From Polytrichum commune (lineage: Eukaryota; Streptophyta; Polytrichopsida; Polytrichales; Polytrichaceae): 64,000 nt of DNA. The notes under the pieces are model-generated. The model was given only the letters and a program-made list of their open reading frames with translations, had not been told where the DNA came from and did no database searches. Positions within the stretch are counted from its first letter, which is position 1, and every line of letters starts with the position of its first letter. The translations under genes were made by a program, and so were the position numbers. This document shows, piece by piece, positions 37,677-50,084 of the stretch. The stretch spans positions 50,146,796 through 50,210,795 of the forward strand of contig OX485807.1 in NCBI GenBank assembly GCA_950295325.1. Direction: 5' to 3'.

Positions 37677-38004
37677 CACTAAATAGTCCTATCACTGTGG
37701 GCCGTAGTAATTTCTAGAGCCTGCGCTAATTCTCACATCTAGAATTAATGTGGGCCACATTAATTTCCAACCCATAAAATTTCTAGTTGAAAATTAGCAT
37801 GGGCCTTATTAATTGGTTTTTACAGAGAATTAATGTGGGTGATTGTTTAGTTCTATGTTACTTTTGCCCTAATACTAATATTCAATATGTTGGTCCAGAG
37901 TCTTCTTGAAGACTTAAGGGGAAGACCCAGGGTCTTGGACTTTGATTGCGAAATTAGTGTGGCTAATGCTAATTTTCTACCCACACTAACAGGACAATTT
38001 AGTG
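37677..38004. mobile_element. MITE with CACTAAATAGTCCT ends and TA flanks
   Basis: Left end TACACTAAATAGTCCTAT at 37675 and right end AGGACAATTTAGTGTA up to 38006 are inverted repeats; similarity continues to CAC(T/A)GTGGG. If the outer TA is the target duplication, the element is Tc1/mariner-like with CACTAAAT ends; a CACTA-type reading is possible from the first five bases, but 3-bp flanks do not match. Internal GTGGGCC and ATTAATTT words recur. A second, older copy lies at 54872-55806. Confidence 0.7.
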
Positions 38005-38006
38005 TA

Positions 38007-38400
38007 GTTGCGAAAACATGACATGGTGCAAGTGAGGGAATCTACTATTTGGGTTAATAGAACAGGATATTAAAGTACCATATGCACTGGAAAAAAGTGT
38101 ACAGAACTCGAGCTGTGGCATTGATGAGTTTCCCTTTTTAACATTTTTGTGTCATTGAGCCTGAGCAGTGTAGCAGCAGCAATGAAATTGCAACTACAGT
38201 CTTCACTAGACGAGCTGTTGTTGCAATGTTGTCAAATGAAATCAAGGCTTCATGTTTAAGTGGACATGATTTCAAAAACCAGGGTGCATGCTTTGGTATG
38301 CTAGCCACTGCATGCAAATCACTCTTACCTGAAAACATACTTGAGGTGCAGATAATATGAAGTATTCTGTTGCTGGTGCTGCAATTCTTTGTAGAAGCCT
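38007..38400. other. Possible decayed exon
   Basis: A plus-strand frame at about 38160-38347 reads RRAVVAMLSNEIKASCLSG and CFGMLATACKSLLPENILEVQ without stops. No family recognised and no neighbouring exon found. Confidence 0.25.
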
Positions 38401-39345
38401 CAGTTTGCTTGAACTCACTGACTATAGCTTTAGGCTCACTCTTCCATTAAGATCCCTCTACTTAGCGTTAACCCCTCAATTCTCAGGAGAAATGTGGTAT
38501 TTTCATCTGTATGCTGAATATTATTTAGTAAGATATTCATGCTGAATAAGATATTCATTTAGTAGCATTTGGGAGCTCATGAATATCTTATTCATTTTCA
38601 AAATGAAGATTCTCTTGCTCATTAAGTGGTCATATGGTCCCCCATTATGTTGAATATTGAGCATAGAATGGCTATAAGATTCTAAGCATTTAGTCTAATG
38701 TCTTTCAAATACATATCCTTTTGGTATCGGATCTTGGAGCCACACCTAACCACGCAAATATAGGTGTCTGATAAAGAGAAGTAACTAAAGTAGGCACGTC
38801 TAGCTTAGGTTATCAAATCCAATGGTGTAGTTGTTTAAGGAGAATTGGCAAAGAATGTTCAGTGTCTTAGCATCACTGCATGCTATTGATAGACTGTCTT
38901 TTTGGAAAAGTTCATTACATATCCCATGCTTGCTAGCAGCAGTCTGTCAATGGGTGGTGGACGTCACACCCTTGTAATTTAAAGGGACAATTGTAGGCTT
39001 CACAAATGCTAATGAAATCTACAAAGCCCACTAACTTATATGTCCTTCCCATATCCTTGCACCAAAGAGAGCATTGGTGCTATAAGTCCATCCCCTCTGA
39101 TCTCTGGCGTTTCGCACTTTGAAGCCGACGAAGCACCTGTGCAACAAACAAGGTACAAGACATCACCTTAGTTTTGAGAAAGACATTGTGATAGGCTCAT
39201 TCACATTCACATTCGGGTTCAGATCTCATAGGCTAGCAAGAGACATGGTGTCCTCATTGTCAAATGAGGACTACTCTGCATGAGAAGAGTGTTATTGATG
39301 ATGCTATGCAGAGACCTCCAAGAATGCTGTAGTCTTTGGGGGCCT
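38400..39345 (+). repeat. Duplicated block copy 1
   Basis: Matches about 46600-47860 in the same order: GTTAACCCCTCAATTCTCAGG, AGTGTCTTAGCATCACTGCA, CATGCTATT, GCTTGCTAGCAGCAGTCTG, GACAATTGTAGGCTTCAC, TATCCTTGCACCAAAGA, CACATTC(G/A)G(G/A)TTCAGATC, TCATAGGCTAGCAAGAG. A foldback arm is inserted at 38690-38790. No open frame survives. Confidence 0.8.
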
Positions 39346-42167
39346 TCTAATTCTTGAGATTACATATAAACTTACACCAAGTTGCTGGGTGCAACATTGG
39401 AGTCATCTTTCTTTATTTTATGATGATGGTTCCACAAGCTCATCGGCTTGTGTATATGCAAATGATGAAGAGGTGGGGAGTCAGTAGGAGTGTTCGACGG
39501 TTTTTATATGCCGATGATTTAAGTGGGATGTACTTACTAGGAGTGTGTATGAAGGACAGAGATACCAATAGCTGGCATATTCGTTCAGTACTTAAGTTCT
39601 TGTACCATAGCACAAAATGAAAATAGTACACTAATTATTGTATTTAGTGTCATTTGGAAAATTTTGTCACTGTGGTAAGTTTTTTAATGATACTTCTTAT
39701 GAATAAGTTTACAAACATTGTAATCGATGGTTGAAATTTGGATGGAATCCATTCCAATTATTGAAACAAAGTTTGGTGTATTCTGCTTGCTAACATTTTT
39801 GTAATGAAATGTTCTCATGGATGATTGAGACTTCAAGGAAAAATCACTCGGTGTCAGTACTTGCAAGAATTGTATATCTACAATGCCCCAATTTTTTTTT
39901 ACAAGGAATGAAAACGATGTTAGGTGACATTTATTGTTGATGACACTACAATTCGTATTGAGCAAGACAATATATAATTGGTGATAGCAATACAACCTAA
40001 CCTCCAGAAAATCACCTCCTCAATGTCACTCCTCTTATATCCCAAAACCCTAGGGAATGGATGTTCTTTGTTCAAATCTCCCTCCTTGTTGTCACATTTT
40101 CCTCTCATATATTACAAGTTTTGACATAAAAGTAAGCCACCAAAGAGTTCAAAACACATGCTTGCATGCATCACATTGTGATCATTGTTGTTATTGCAAT
40201 GTTGTTTTTGTGATATTCCATAATGTCACATGCTACACTAAATCTCTATTCTCATGCATCCATGTTACCACAACATGCCTCCTTAATATCATATCATGTG
40301 CACTTTGATCGCCACAGGCGTGACGTTAGGGAGGTTAGAGTTATGTAGTGTAGTTGCACTAAATATCATATTTAGTGTCACTTACTATTTGGAATTACGC
40401 AAGGCTATATTTGATTACTACAAATCTCAAGATAAAAATGAAACATTTAAGCATTTAATCAAGCATATGGTACGGCTTAGGGTATATGTTAGTCTAATAA
40501 GACAACAATTAGTATAAATATGGTAGTATTAGGCTAATAACACAACAATTAAGGTGCTAATTATACACATAAGACAAAAATGAAACATTTAAACCGTTAA
40601 TCAAGAATATGGTGTGCCTCCTAAAGCACATCCATTGATTAATCCCTTGAACATGGTAGATAAATCTATAGGAGCATTTTGACGCTGGAATAGATTCAAA
40701 GGTCCCAATTTAGTCTAGTGCATGTGGGACCCAATTTTGATTCACTAACCACAACCCTATAGATGTCATCCCCCATAATATTAAGTGTTGTGAAACTTAA
40801 TTGTCGAGAACACCGGGCATTGACCACGGTAAGCTCTATGAAACTTAACCCTCAAGACCACTGGACCCTAGAATCGGGCCTAATGCTTCGATTTTTTTTT
40901 AAAAGGAGACTTTTGAAGATTTGGTTGCATCATGAGATGGCTTTGTTTTTTCAAACCCACAGTTTTTCCCAGCTTCTTGACCCTTGCCAAGAGGCTTTCT
41001 CTCGTAAGTACTTGCCCAATCCCATCGTGCCCTCCATCTCTGTGCTGAGACGTGCTCGTCCACATTTGTGTATCTGCAGCGGAGAAAATTCGAGTCAGAA
41101 ATTCTGAAGAGCAACGTCGTCACCTTCTATAGCAGTGCATGGGAACTCCCATGCTAAAGGCGAGAAAAACCAAATTGGAGGATTCCATGTTACGTTTCCA
41201 CAAAAGAGAGTGAGTTCGTATTGCCAGCCGTGTAAATAAGTCACACTTGCAGATAGTTAATGCACGCTAGACTTAATGCATTCTTGAACATGTCCTTGAG
41301 CTTGGAACTTGTAGAAATTGTTATTCAGAGCACTCAAAGTTGTCAATGTTTAATGTGCATTGGGTTTACATTCTTGAACATAGCTTATGTGAGCTTGAAA
41401 TTGGTGTATCTAGATTAGGAAAGGTAGGAATTTGCTTAATGACGAACCTGAATTCTCAAATGTGGCCTGCTCCTTCACTGCTGTAACTGTAGAAAGCAGA
41501 GTGCTCACAACGTCATGTGGTTCATCTGGCTTGTCATATTTTTGGCTTCTACTGGTTGCATTTCTTCTGCAAAACAGCAGAGTTCCTTTTCCTACTGAGA
41601 AAACTACGTCATGTAGTAATAATAAAAATGCAACGAATGACGTTCTAAACCCATGAAATCAAATCAATTAGAGTGATCGAAATGCTTCAATGAGGTGACT
41701 GATGAAAAAAGAGCTAAAAACTCCACACCTTGTTAGTGGGTGAGCAAACTGTGCACAACTTGTGAAGCTGTCACTCCCACTTTTATGATGGTCATGTTCA
41801 TGTTCCAGAATTGCCTCAAGCCTTGATCTCTCTCTCTCTCTCTTCACATCACATCTATTCCACAAGACAATCAAATAGAGTCCATACCTTAACGTGAAAG
41901 TAATAGGTCTCTCACTTGCAGGCACGTGGAAATGACAAATTCCAATCAAAGTGATGGAAGCTGATGCATCTTGTCCTCACATTGACAACATAATATTTTA
42001 TTTGAGGATAAAGTTATCGGAGTCTTTGACTTGAACCTGCCAATTTACTCTCAAGCTTGCTAGTCACATCCTAAAACAACTTCAAGACCAGTGACCAAGT
42101 AATCCTGTAAAGAATTTTGATAAGTCGATCATATGTTACAGTACATGCATAAATCAGAAGGGCAGAC
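39346..42167. other. Gene-less stretch upstream of the kinase 3' end
   Basis: Holds a palindromic-terminus element (about 39630-39995), an isolated palindromic end at 40350-40385 and a CT microsatellite near 41828-41842. Open frames at 39354, 40763 and 41432 show no family features; the string YADDL at about 39510 is not backed by any other reverse-transcriptase motif. Confidence 0.5.
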
Positions 42168-43880
42168 TTACTCTTGGTGAATGCCAACGAAGTGCAGATT
42201 GTCTGGTTGCTCTTGAGTATCATAAGGAGATGATCCACTCAATAAATTTGTGATGGACACAAACTTTTGATTCCTTAACAACGCCTCAATGTATTTGTAG
42301 CCAATGGGATCAATTCCGACTTGTTGCGAACCTCCACGTGCAATAGATGGAGAGTCCCTCAAAAGATCATGTTTGACCAATTCAAGCCTTGTGCAAATGT
42401 CTATAAATCTAGGCCTTGAACGAGGGGTTCCATTCCAACATTCTTCCAAAAGAGACACCAACTTTCCAGGACAATGGGAAGGAAGGTCGGGCCTTGCACC
42501 TCTCGCTAATTCTCCATACATGTTGGATAAGTGAACATCCTCAAATGGTGTCTTCAAAGAAAGAATCTCTGCACAAGTCACACCAAAGCTATAGACATCG
42601 GCTTTGAACCAAAATGCCTTTGCATGCCCTTTCTATCCTTGTGTAGGGTTTTGTGCCTTTGGATGTACTTCTGGAGCTCTATATCTTGTAGTGCCAACAC
42701 CAGGTATAGATATTGTATTTGACTTGGAGACCTCCACTTTGGTCTTTGACATACCGAAATCAACTAACTTCACAGAGAAATCGTCGTCGAGATGTGGAGT
42801 GATCAATCTATTTACAACCACGTTTGACGGTTTGAGGTCTCGATGTGCAATCCTGAGGTCGTGCAGATAGCACATTCCCCGGGCGATTTGCACGATAATA
42901 TCAAGTGCCACAGACAGTGGAAATGGTTTTCTTCCTTTTTTTGCTTGATCCCGGATCAAATCAGAAAGGCTCATTTGCATAAGCTCCATCCCAATGGAAC
43001 ATTGTCCCTTCGCCGGGTCATTGCTACAACAGAACAATTGGACAATGTTTGGATGGCTGAGACGAGATAAGATTCCCGCTTCTCGCACGAAAATAGCCAT
43101 CTCCACTTCCGTGCGAAACTCCTTCTTGGCGCACGGAATGCCAAGCCATTCTGTGCTACAAACACCACTGGCGCCAGACCCACCTCCAAGAAAGCCGTCA
43201 TATTTCCAAGTGTCTGGAGGTTCTCTTTCCTTAACCCACAAAATTGCACTGGTATACATGTCCAACTCATTGGCCTGGCCATGTTGAGGTAGGCAGTCCA
43301 ATTTTCTCAGCAAGTATTTTGCGAGGCATTGCTCCCAAGAGTTTGAGGAGTCTTCAGTGTTGGCCAAGCGCTGAAGTCTCTTCTGCAAAAGTTCTCGATC
43401 TTCACGGACCTTATCCGGAGTTGCAGGTGAAAATGTTGAAGACTGGCGAAGATCCATAATCTGAAAATTCCATTCTCCACGCATTCCCTTGGCTTGCTCA
43501 AAAATGACATTGTAACATAAACCCATCTCCAACAAAATCTCCTGAAATGCCTTATCATTTTGTAACTGAAATATTATTGATGCTTCACACCAATTCTCAT
43601 TCGAACAGTTAGAAACAAGCCGCTTTGCTTTCTCTGAGATCGTATATAAGTTGCGTATAGCCGGTGTAAAGGGGGTGGAAGATTGCCCGCAGTTTGATAC
43701 GAGTGCTGTGACATTCTCAATGGTTTCCACAAGTTTAGATAGCAAATCTCGACACTGAGATTCATTGAGCAGGGTGTTGGAGTTTCTTGCGCGGTTGACT
43801 GTCTCTTCCGCACTGTCTTTGCAGAGCCTTAAGAAATCGACAGGCATAACCCAGCCTGTAATGGCACGGAGCGCTTGCAT
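42168..43880 (-). CDS. Protein kinase with MLKL-like N-terminal helical domain, one in-frame TAG
   Basis: A single reading frame runs from ATG at 43880 to TAA at 42168, 571 codons, broken only by TAG at 42633-42635. Residues 1 to about 150 are helical and resemble the DUF1221-type N-terminus of plant MLKL-like proteins (NESQCRDLL near 40, LVSNCSNENWCEASI near 90, ILLEMGLCYNVIFEQAKG near 115). The kinase domain starts near 225 with FLGGGSGASGV, then Lys in CAKKEF, HRDLKPSNVVVN, KLVDFGMSK and RYRAPEV; after the stop come FWFKADVYSFGVTCAEILSL and PRSRPRFIDIC, so both lobes are present and the key catalytic residues are intact. Without read-through the product would lose the C-lobe after the APE motif. 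GTAAGT follows the last codons (about 42170), so another 3' exon is possible. A 5' exon at 44182-44284 is plausible (reads ALIPLQKLLSSIRTLTPAKR; acceptor GTGCAG, donor GTAAGT). Plant MLKL-like proteins act in immunity-linked cell death; that role is inference here. Confidence 0.8.
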
Positions 43881-43902
43881 CTTGAGGTTCTTGATGACTT
43901 AG

Positions 43903-44037
43903 TGTGTCTTAAGCCCAACGAAGCATATCGCAGGATAGCTGGTCATTCATCTGCTACATAGCGGGCCTTGGTGACTTAGTGTGTCTCAAACTCAACGAAG
44001 CATCAGGCTGGTCATTCATCTGCTACATAAAGGGCAG
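43903..44037. repeat. Tandem duplication of about 67 bp next to the kinase start
   Basis: GACTTAGTGTGTCT(T/C)AA then AACGAAGCAT and GCTGGTCATTCATCTGCTAC occur twice (about 43905 and 43972). The second copy is followed by its own partial reverse complement (GCAGATGAATGACC). It lies in the leader or first intron of the kinase gene. Confidence 0.8.
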
Positions 44038-44290
44038 ATGAATGACCTCAAAATGAACTAAGAGCTTATACTTCATCCGAACATTTCCAAGTTGGGTTGA
44101 CGAGAGACACTAACATACAAAACTGCTGAAATTGGATCGTAATCAAGATCACCAGGTGGAAAAGTGAGAGGCCCCACTTACCACCGCAAGCAATGGTCCG
44201 TTTAGCCGGTGTGAGAGTACGAATTGAGCTCAGGAGTTTTTGCAAAGGAATTAGAGCAGCATCTCCTCGAAACCCTCTGATAAGCTGCAC

Positions 44291-46600
44291 AGTTCAATAT
44301 TTAGGGCGCACAAATATGCAAGCCGCAAGGTTATTTCCTACTAAATAACTAGGCCACAGTTTGAGACAGCGTCGCGAGGAGAATGAAAGTGAGAGAAATC
44401 ATACATCAACAGCCGTGACATACATTAGGAAGGGAGTAAAGTAAAGAGATGTACATGTAACAGAATTCGACGCCTGGGTTGCCCCTATCAGCCGCCAACA
44501 TACACCGATCGACAAGTCGGAGAAGCAGGAACGCGCGTGACACTCCTCATAGCAATTCGCTTCTCATCCTGTTATATATTACAGAATTGGTGTAGCCAAC
44601 AAGCTCTCTTTCAATCCTGTGCCCCTGACACCAATCTATCCATGATAGGAGGTCATTTTCCTGTGCTCTAGCAGATTCAATCGGTGTAGGAAATTTCATG
44701 TACTGGGAAGCACGAGAAAGGCTGAAGCAAGATGACGAGTACCTGGCTACAACCTATCGATCTGCAGCCCATAATTAAGAAGAGTGGGAGGAAATTACAT
44801 ACACGAGGCTGCATGAAGTGGTTGGATTAGAGAAGCCTTGCGTGTAGAAAAGCTTGTGATAATCCTTCCAAGGGCAAGCAAGATTCATGGCGTGCATAAA
44901 CAGTCTTAGCCTGCCCCAGTCGGCAAAGTGACTAAAGTGGTCGGAAAAGGACTAATTCAATAAGGCCCAGCTCACTGTTGTTTGTTAGTTGAAGACTCTG
45001 TGGACAGGACACAATGGGTCGGGGCGAAGTCCCAGCCTACATCCAAAGAGTCAAAGCAATATGATAGATACTGACTTCAAAATACTCGATAACAGAATGT
45101 GCACCTTGGTTTAGGATTCTTGTGAAAAAACTGTTGAGAAAGCAATAGAAGCTATTGAGTCTCTTGATTAGGTTTGGAGATAGAGAACTTGGTTCCCTTA
45201 GTTCTCATGTTTTAACATCATTCTACATTGAAATTTCTTTTATCCACATTTCATATGTGGGACCCACTATACGTGCATGTGTTACCTCTATATTATGGCA
45301 TTTTGGGGTCCAAGAGTGTTGTATTAACAATGTCACAATCATATTATGGGAGGTACATTTTAACTAGAAAGTTCGGTTTACAATATTTGTGTCATTATAC
45401 CAAGGTTGTCCTGTTATCGAGTGTCGTATAAAGACGTAGGACTTGTGGAGATGGGCTATGGCGACATCTAATGTTTGGGCGTCATGTGTCTCTCGATTTC
45501 GACGAAGCTCGAGGGTTTATCCACGATGGAGGTTAGGGAGCAGGAAGCCACAGTAGTGGCTCACTTGATGATTGCGTGCTTGGGTTTGTGGTTCTAGGTC
45601 TGATGCCGGCGGTTGTGCATTTAAAAGTTTCAGAGCATCTAAGAATACATCTTTGAAGAACTTAGCAAACGTGGGGAGATCGAGAAGGGACAGAGAATCT
45701 GAAATATTCTGATGATTGAGGTGATCATGTGCGAAGCAATTTTCTGATAATTGAGGTGATCAAGCTGAGAAATTTGTGTAATTCGAACCTTTAGTTTGGA
45801 AGGAATTCAATTTCGTGGGGATGAGAAATGAATGGAAAGAAAGAAACAGGTTTACTGTTCTTCTGGTGTATTGACAATCGAAGTACGGCCTTTGATTAAT
45901 GCAGATGACTCCAGTTCAACGTAATCGGAGATTTCACAAGAAGAATTGTGCTCTTGTCAAAGAGATACAATCTTCCCTTCGAGATACTTGCCTTCACCAC
46001 TTTGATGCAGTAGTTGTGATCCTTGACAGTGATACTGTGAGTCATCAACGTTTTGTAAAATCCACGACCATGGTATTAAGTTTCGATGCAAGCTGAAAGC
46101 ATACTTCGGTACAATTTCTTGACATCAGAGTTTCGTGGGTGTCATCCAGACACTGCATAATCGCCTGAGGAGTTCGGTTGCGATGAAGAGGTCCACTACT
46201 GAACCATCCACCACATACATGGAGCAAAAAAGATCCATACCTGTGACAGTTCAATGAATTTTACCAGCAGGTTAATTATCCTGCATACTGAACACACACA
46301 TGGGATTGGTTGGTAAGGCATCAGCTACCCATTGACTCAAATTCAAGGTTTTCTATGGATTCCTATTATTCTGCACACATATTCCTAGAAGCTAAAGAGA
46401 ATTTCGGCGAAGAGTTTCCCTCTGTTTTAGTTCATGTCCGTTTCCAGAATCTCTGGTACTTCCAGTAGAAGATAATTTCAAATGAGTAGGTTTTGGGGTT
46501 TCTTATTCTGCATGGAGCAAATGTGGCTGCAGTTGATAGGTTTGTTTCTATCTGCATTGCCATGGAACGTTCTCCTTTGTTTGATAACCTTTTCTGATAA
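44291..46600. other. Intergenic sequence upstream of the kinase
   Basis: Probable promoter side of the minus-strand kinase; no clear promoter element stands out. About 45630-45790 is a diverged fragment of the unit A/C repeat (TTAGCAAACGTGGGGAGATC, GAGAAGGGACAGAG). A frame at 45902-46096 (NCALVKEIQSSLRDTCLHHF) follows an AG acceptor but has no recognised relative. Confidence 0.45.
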
Positions 46601-48250
46601 TGGCTCCTGTATACAAGCTTCAGGATTCATAATTCATGATCCATGTTTACTTGACGTTAACCCCTCGATTCTCAGGAGAAATGCGGTATTTTCAGAGTGG
46701 GACTAGTGTATTTAAACCCAACGGTATAGCTGATTAATCAAGGAGAATTGGAAGAGAATATACAGTGTCTTAGCATCACTGCATGCTATTAATCGATTGG
46801 CCTTTTGGAAAAGTGCATGACATATCATATGCTTGCTCGCAGCAGTCTGCAGTGTTTTCCAGCGATTGCATTGGAGATGTGCATTTTCAACCTTGTTTTA
46901 AAAGAAAGGAAGTCTCAGAGGAGTATTTGAAAGAAAGTTTGTCCTTACCTTTATCTGAATTGTCATCTCAATTGCATGGCCATGACACTGCTGTTTGGAT
47001 TCCCATTTTCGTTGGTGCTCAACTATGTCTAGTAGATCTTCTACAAATGCACCACAGGTTGTGCAAAGAGTGTCTTTGCATTGTACCACTCCATCAGCGG
47101 GGGACTTTGAAATGTGGATATGTCGAGCCACATGATGCATATGAAAATTCTCAAATCTGCGGAAATTCTGTAAAACAAATAAGCATGGAATTTCTTCAAA
47201 CGCTAGACCACTGGAAATGGTGTGGTTAACTCAGGAGTCAGAACAGATTTTCAACATTCTGATAGTGACTAACACATCTCACTCTGGGCGGGACACACAA
47301 ATGCGCATTCAAAGAGGATCGATCCGTGACAAGGACAGAGTCTTCGATCTTCTTTGTTTCTTCCTCTTTTGTGCAGCTTATCATGTCCTGGAATTCACCA
47401 AGGTGATTTGAAATCACTTCCTCTCTTTGATATGTGTTTCAGGGTATTGGGCCATTTAAGATCTTGTGTTTTTACCTCCATGTCTATATTTATGTGTAAT
47501 ATCATGGACTGATTGGAGTGGACAATTGTAAGCTTTGCAAATGCGAATGAAATTTACAAAGTCAACTATATCCTTGCACCAAAGACAGCATCCCATCCCT
47601 TCCGATCCCCAGCATTTCAGAGTTTGGAGCACAGAGAAAGTACTAGTTCAACAAACAAGGTACATGGCAGCAGAGCTTAGTTTTGGAAAAGACGGTGTGA
47701 TGGCCTCAATCACATTCACATTTAGATTCAGATCTCATAGGCTAGCAAGAGCCATGGTATCATCATTGCCAAATGAGGAATATAAAGCTTTTATTGATTA
47801 CTCTGCACGAGAAGAGTGTTATTCCGGATGTTGCATAGAGACCTCGAGGCACAGGACAGGAGCCCCCCACCTGAGATTTATGGACACCACGTCAAGAATG
47901 CGTTAGATTGACATCTTTCTCGTTAGCCTTCACACTAATATTCCTACTAAGCAAGTAGTACTACTTGTGAACATACCTACAAGTTTACGTCTTTTTTAAT
48001 CCAAAATAATCCACTTGTATCCAGACCTTCAAGAATTTGTCTCTCGAAGCGGTAAATTTGACAGCTGATATCCCCTCTTTGTGCCATTGCAGCCATGGCT
48101 CTTCTGCGACGTTTCTACTAGAGTTACCCATGCTCACTAGTGGCGTACACTCCGCTACAATTCTCACTAAGTGGGCTGCTCCTAAAATGCCATCCATCTT
48201 ATGGTCATCATTGTATTCTTCCCTTGAAACTCTCCATTAAAGAGGTGACA
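46600..48250. repeat. Duplicated block copy 2, containing an unrecognised 148-codon frame
   Basis: 46640-46860 and 47520-47870 match 38450-38960 and 38980-39345. The right part (47866-48130) also matches 52381-52440 and 53080-53180, which flank the minus-strand membrane-protein gene in block copy 3, but the gene itself is missing here. The stretch between (46860-47520), absent from copy 1, carries an open plus-strand frame (46783-47229; HGHDTAVWIPIFVGAQLC) that I do not recognise. Confidence 0.7.
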
Positions 48251-49628
48251 CCACAACTAAAAAATATGTTTAGCAGCCATGACTCTGCTGGATCTCCACC
48301 GAAGTTCCCGGTGCTTGGTACTGGATTCCACTAAAAGTTCCCGGTATGATAGAGTCGGTTTCTTCTGAGGTTCTGCTTGTGTTTACAATGCCATCGAAAA
48401 TTGGAGCGGACTCCTCATTAGAGTCCGGGAAGACAAGAGTAAATTGCGATGACCGACAGGACTGGATATTGGAAGTGGTAATTGTAGGTGCAGTTAGAGG
48501 CACACGATTTCGTATAAATCTGAGTTCGATCCTCCCAGTCACTAGAATAAGACAAATTTGTTGTCAGCAAACTCTGTCAAGATAAGTGTGGGGATGGGAG
48601 CTTTGGTAGTTGGTTTCTGAACTCATAAAATCAAGTGAAGCCGGCGAATGAAGGACCACAATGGCGAGTCAACCGCTAGAATCTACAAGAGGGGGTCGAA
48701 TGGCATATACTTCTGAAGCTCTTGTTTTGTCTCGAATTGTGATAGGGTTGCATGACCTTGAGTATATTCATTGTTTTGGTATTCATAATGGATTGGAACG
48801 ATTGAGCCACTAGCGACGGTGCATTTCAGTTTGAAGAGATTCTAGTGGACTACATCACACACACGTCTTACTTCCAGGTTTTTCTTCTATTACAGGTTTC
48901 TATGATGTCTTTCCGTTAAATCAAAGGGTAATCAGAGGCAAGAAATAGGTCAAATTTTGATTTTTTGGGTGAAATCTACAAGATATAACAACAAAACGTT
49001 GACTGACATTGAACAATTCAGCCTTCCACAAACATAATGCACATATCTAGGACCTTCAACACTGCACGCTGCAGTGAACTCTGCAAAACCATATTTTCAC
49101 ATGGAGATGTTCGGATGTGTAGGCATTTGATGGAAGGATAAACTCACCATGTTATCTGAAAAATTCAGGTGGCATGTTGTATATGTGTATCCCATGTGAA
49201 GCATTTCCAGATTTTTGCAACTTAATCAAAAGTTCACAAGGAATGGGAGACTAGCATATTTCACTTCAAAGATATGATTTGTGCAGAACCTGCAGGACCC
49301 GTGATGCATGGTACACCTTGCAGATTGCTGTATTTTTACATGGAATGAAGAATTACTGCTGTTGTATGTAAATAACCTTGGCAATCCATGAATTGGTTTT
49401 TATACAATCCCAATGGCGCTGAGTTCTATAACATGCCAGGGAAAAGATAAAGATTCAGCATGAGCTGTGAATAACCATTAACACTCGTGTAGTTGAAGAA
49501 GAGTAAGAAATTGAAAATCCTACTTAATGCTCGTCTCTGTCATACCGGGAACGTTTAATAAAAACTTAGAAGAGCCATGGCTGTCAAAACAATGTTTAGC
49601 TCTGGCTTGACCACTTGAGTCGAAGCTT
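48251..49628. other. Unassigned intergenic sequence
   Basis: No supported gene. The 48140-48240 segment is a diverged reverse-complement copy of 49630-49740 (CCATCCA, AATATTCACC, AAGTGGGCTG-type words), suggesting local inverted duplication. Confidence 0.4.
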
Positions 49629-50084
49629 TCAAAGGATGAATACAATGGTGAATATTATGAGAAAGATGAAATCCCTGGATGGCATCGTAGGACCAGCCCA
49701 CTTATTAGTGAGAGTTTTAGCACAGTATATGCAACAACGACGCGTAGAGGGAATTCCAGTTGATTTCACCAGCTTCGAAAATACAAATTTTTGAAGCTCT
49801 GGATTAAAGTGGGCGGAAATTATACTGTGCTGACTTCGTTTGCATACCTTACAGAGAGAGCATGTATCCTTTTGCGAATTTATAGATTGTTGCAACTGTG
49901 TGCATAATGGGAAGGAGGTGAAATCCTGCAGAAGGGAACTTGAGCGGGACTTGAGCAAGACATTTGCCAGACATAACAGTGAATTCTTCATGGTGTTCTT
50001 CAAGCTTGTTGCATCATTGTACACCATATCCCAATGCATTTTCTTCATACAGTGGAAATGTAGAATCGTCTGACGTTCATCCAT
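49629..50084 (-). CDS. Unrecognised 151-codon frame with C-terminal hydrophobic segment
   Basis: Starts ATG at 50084 and ends in a hydrophobic run (FIFLIIFTIVFIL) that could anchor it in a membrane. The middle is rich in Ser, Lys and Cys (KDTCSLCKVCKRSQHS, RRCCIYCAKTL). No family recognised. It is the same orientation as the two-helix gene at 52481 and, like it, has several copies of the TAGCAGAAAC-type motif upstream on its coding strand (50434-50456, 50638-50690, 50918-50940). It may be a decayed or diverged neighbour of that gene, or a chance frame. Confidence 0.3.
   Translation of the reverse strand: MDERQTILHFHCMKKMHWDMVYNDATSLKNTMKNSLLCLANVLLKSRSSSLLQDFTSFPLCTQLQQSINSQKDTCSLCKVCKRSQHSIISAHFNPELQKFVFSKLVKSTGIPSTRRCCIYCAKTLTNKWAGPTMPSRDFIFLIIFTIVFIL

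Noticed and set aside
37677..38004. Assignment of the CACTAAAT MITE to the CACTA superfamily
   Set aside because: The 3-bp flanks do not match and the outer TA pair fits better; superfamily left open.
39354..39620. YADDL string suggesting a reverse transcriptase
   Set aside because: No other RT motif surrounds it in any frame.
42304..43459. Plus-strand frames opposite the kinase
   Set aside because: They are shadows of the minus-strand kinase frame.
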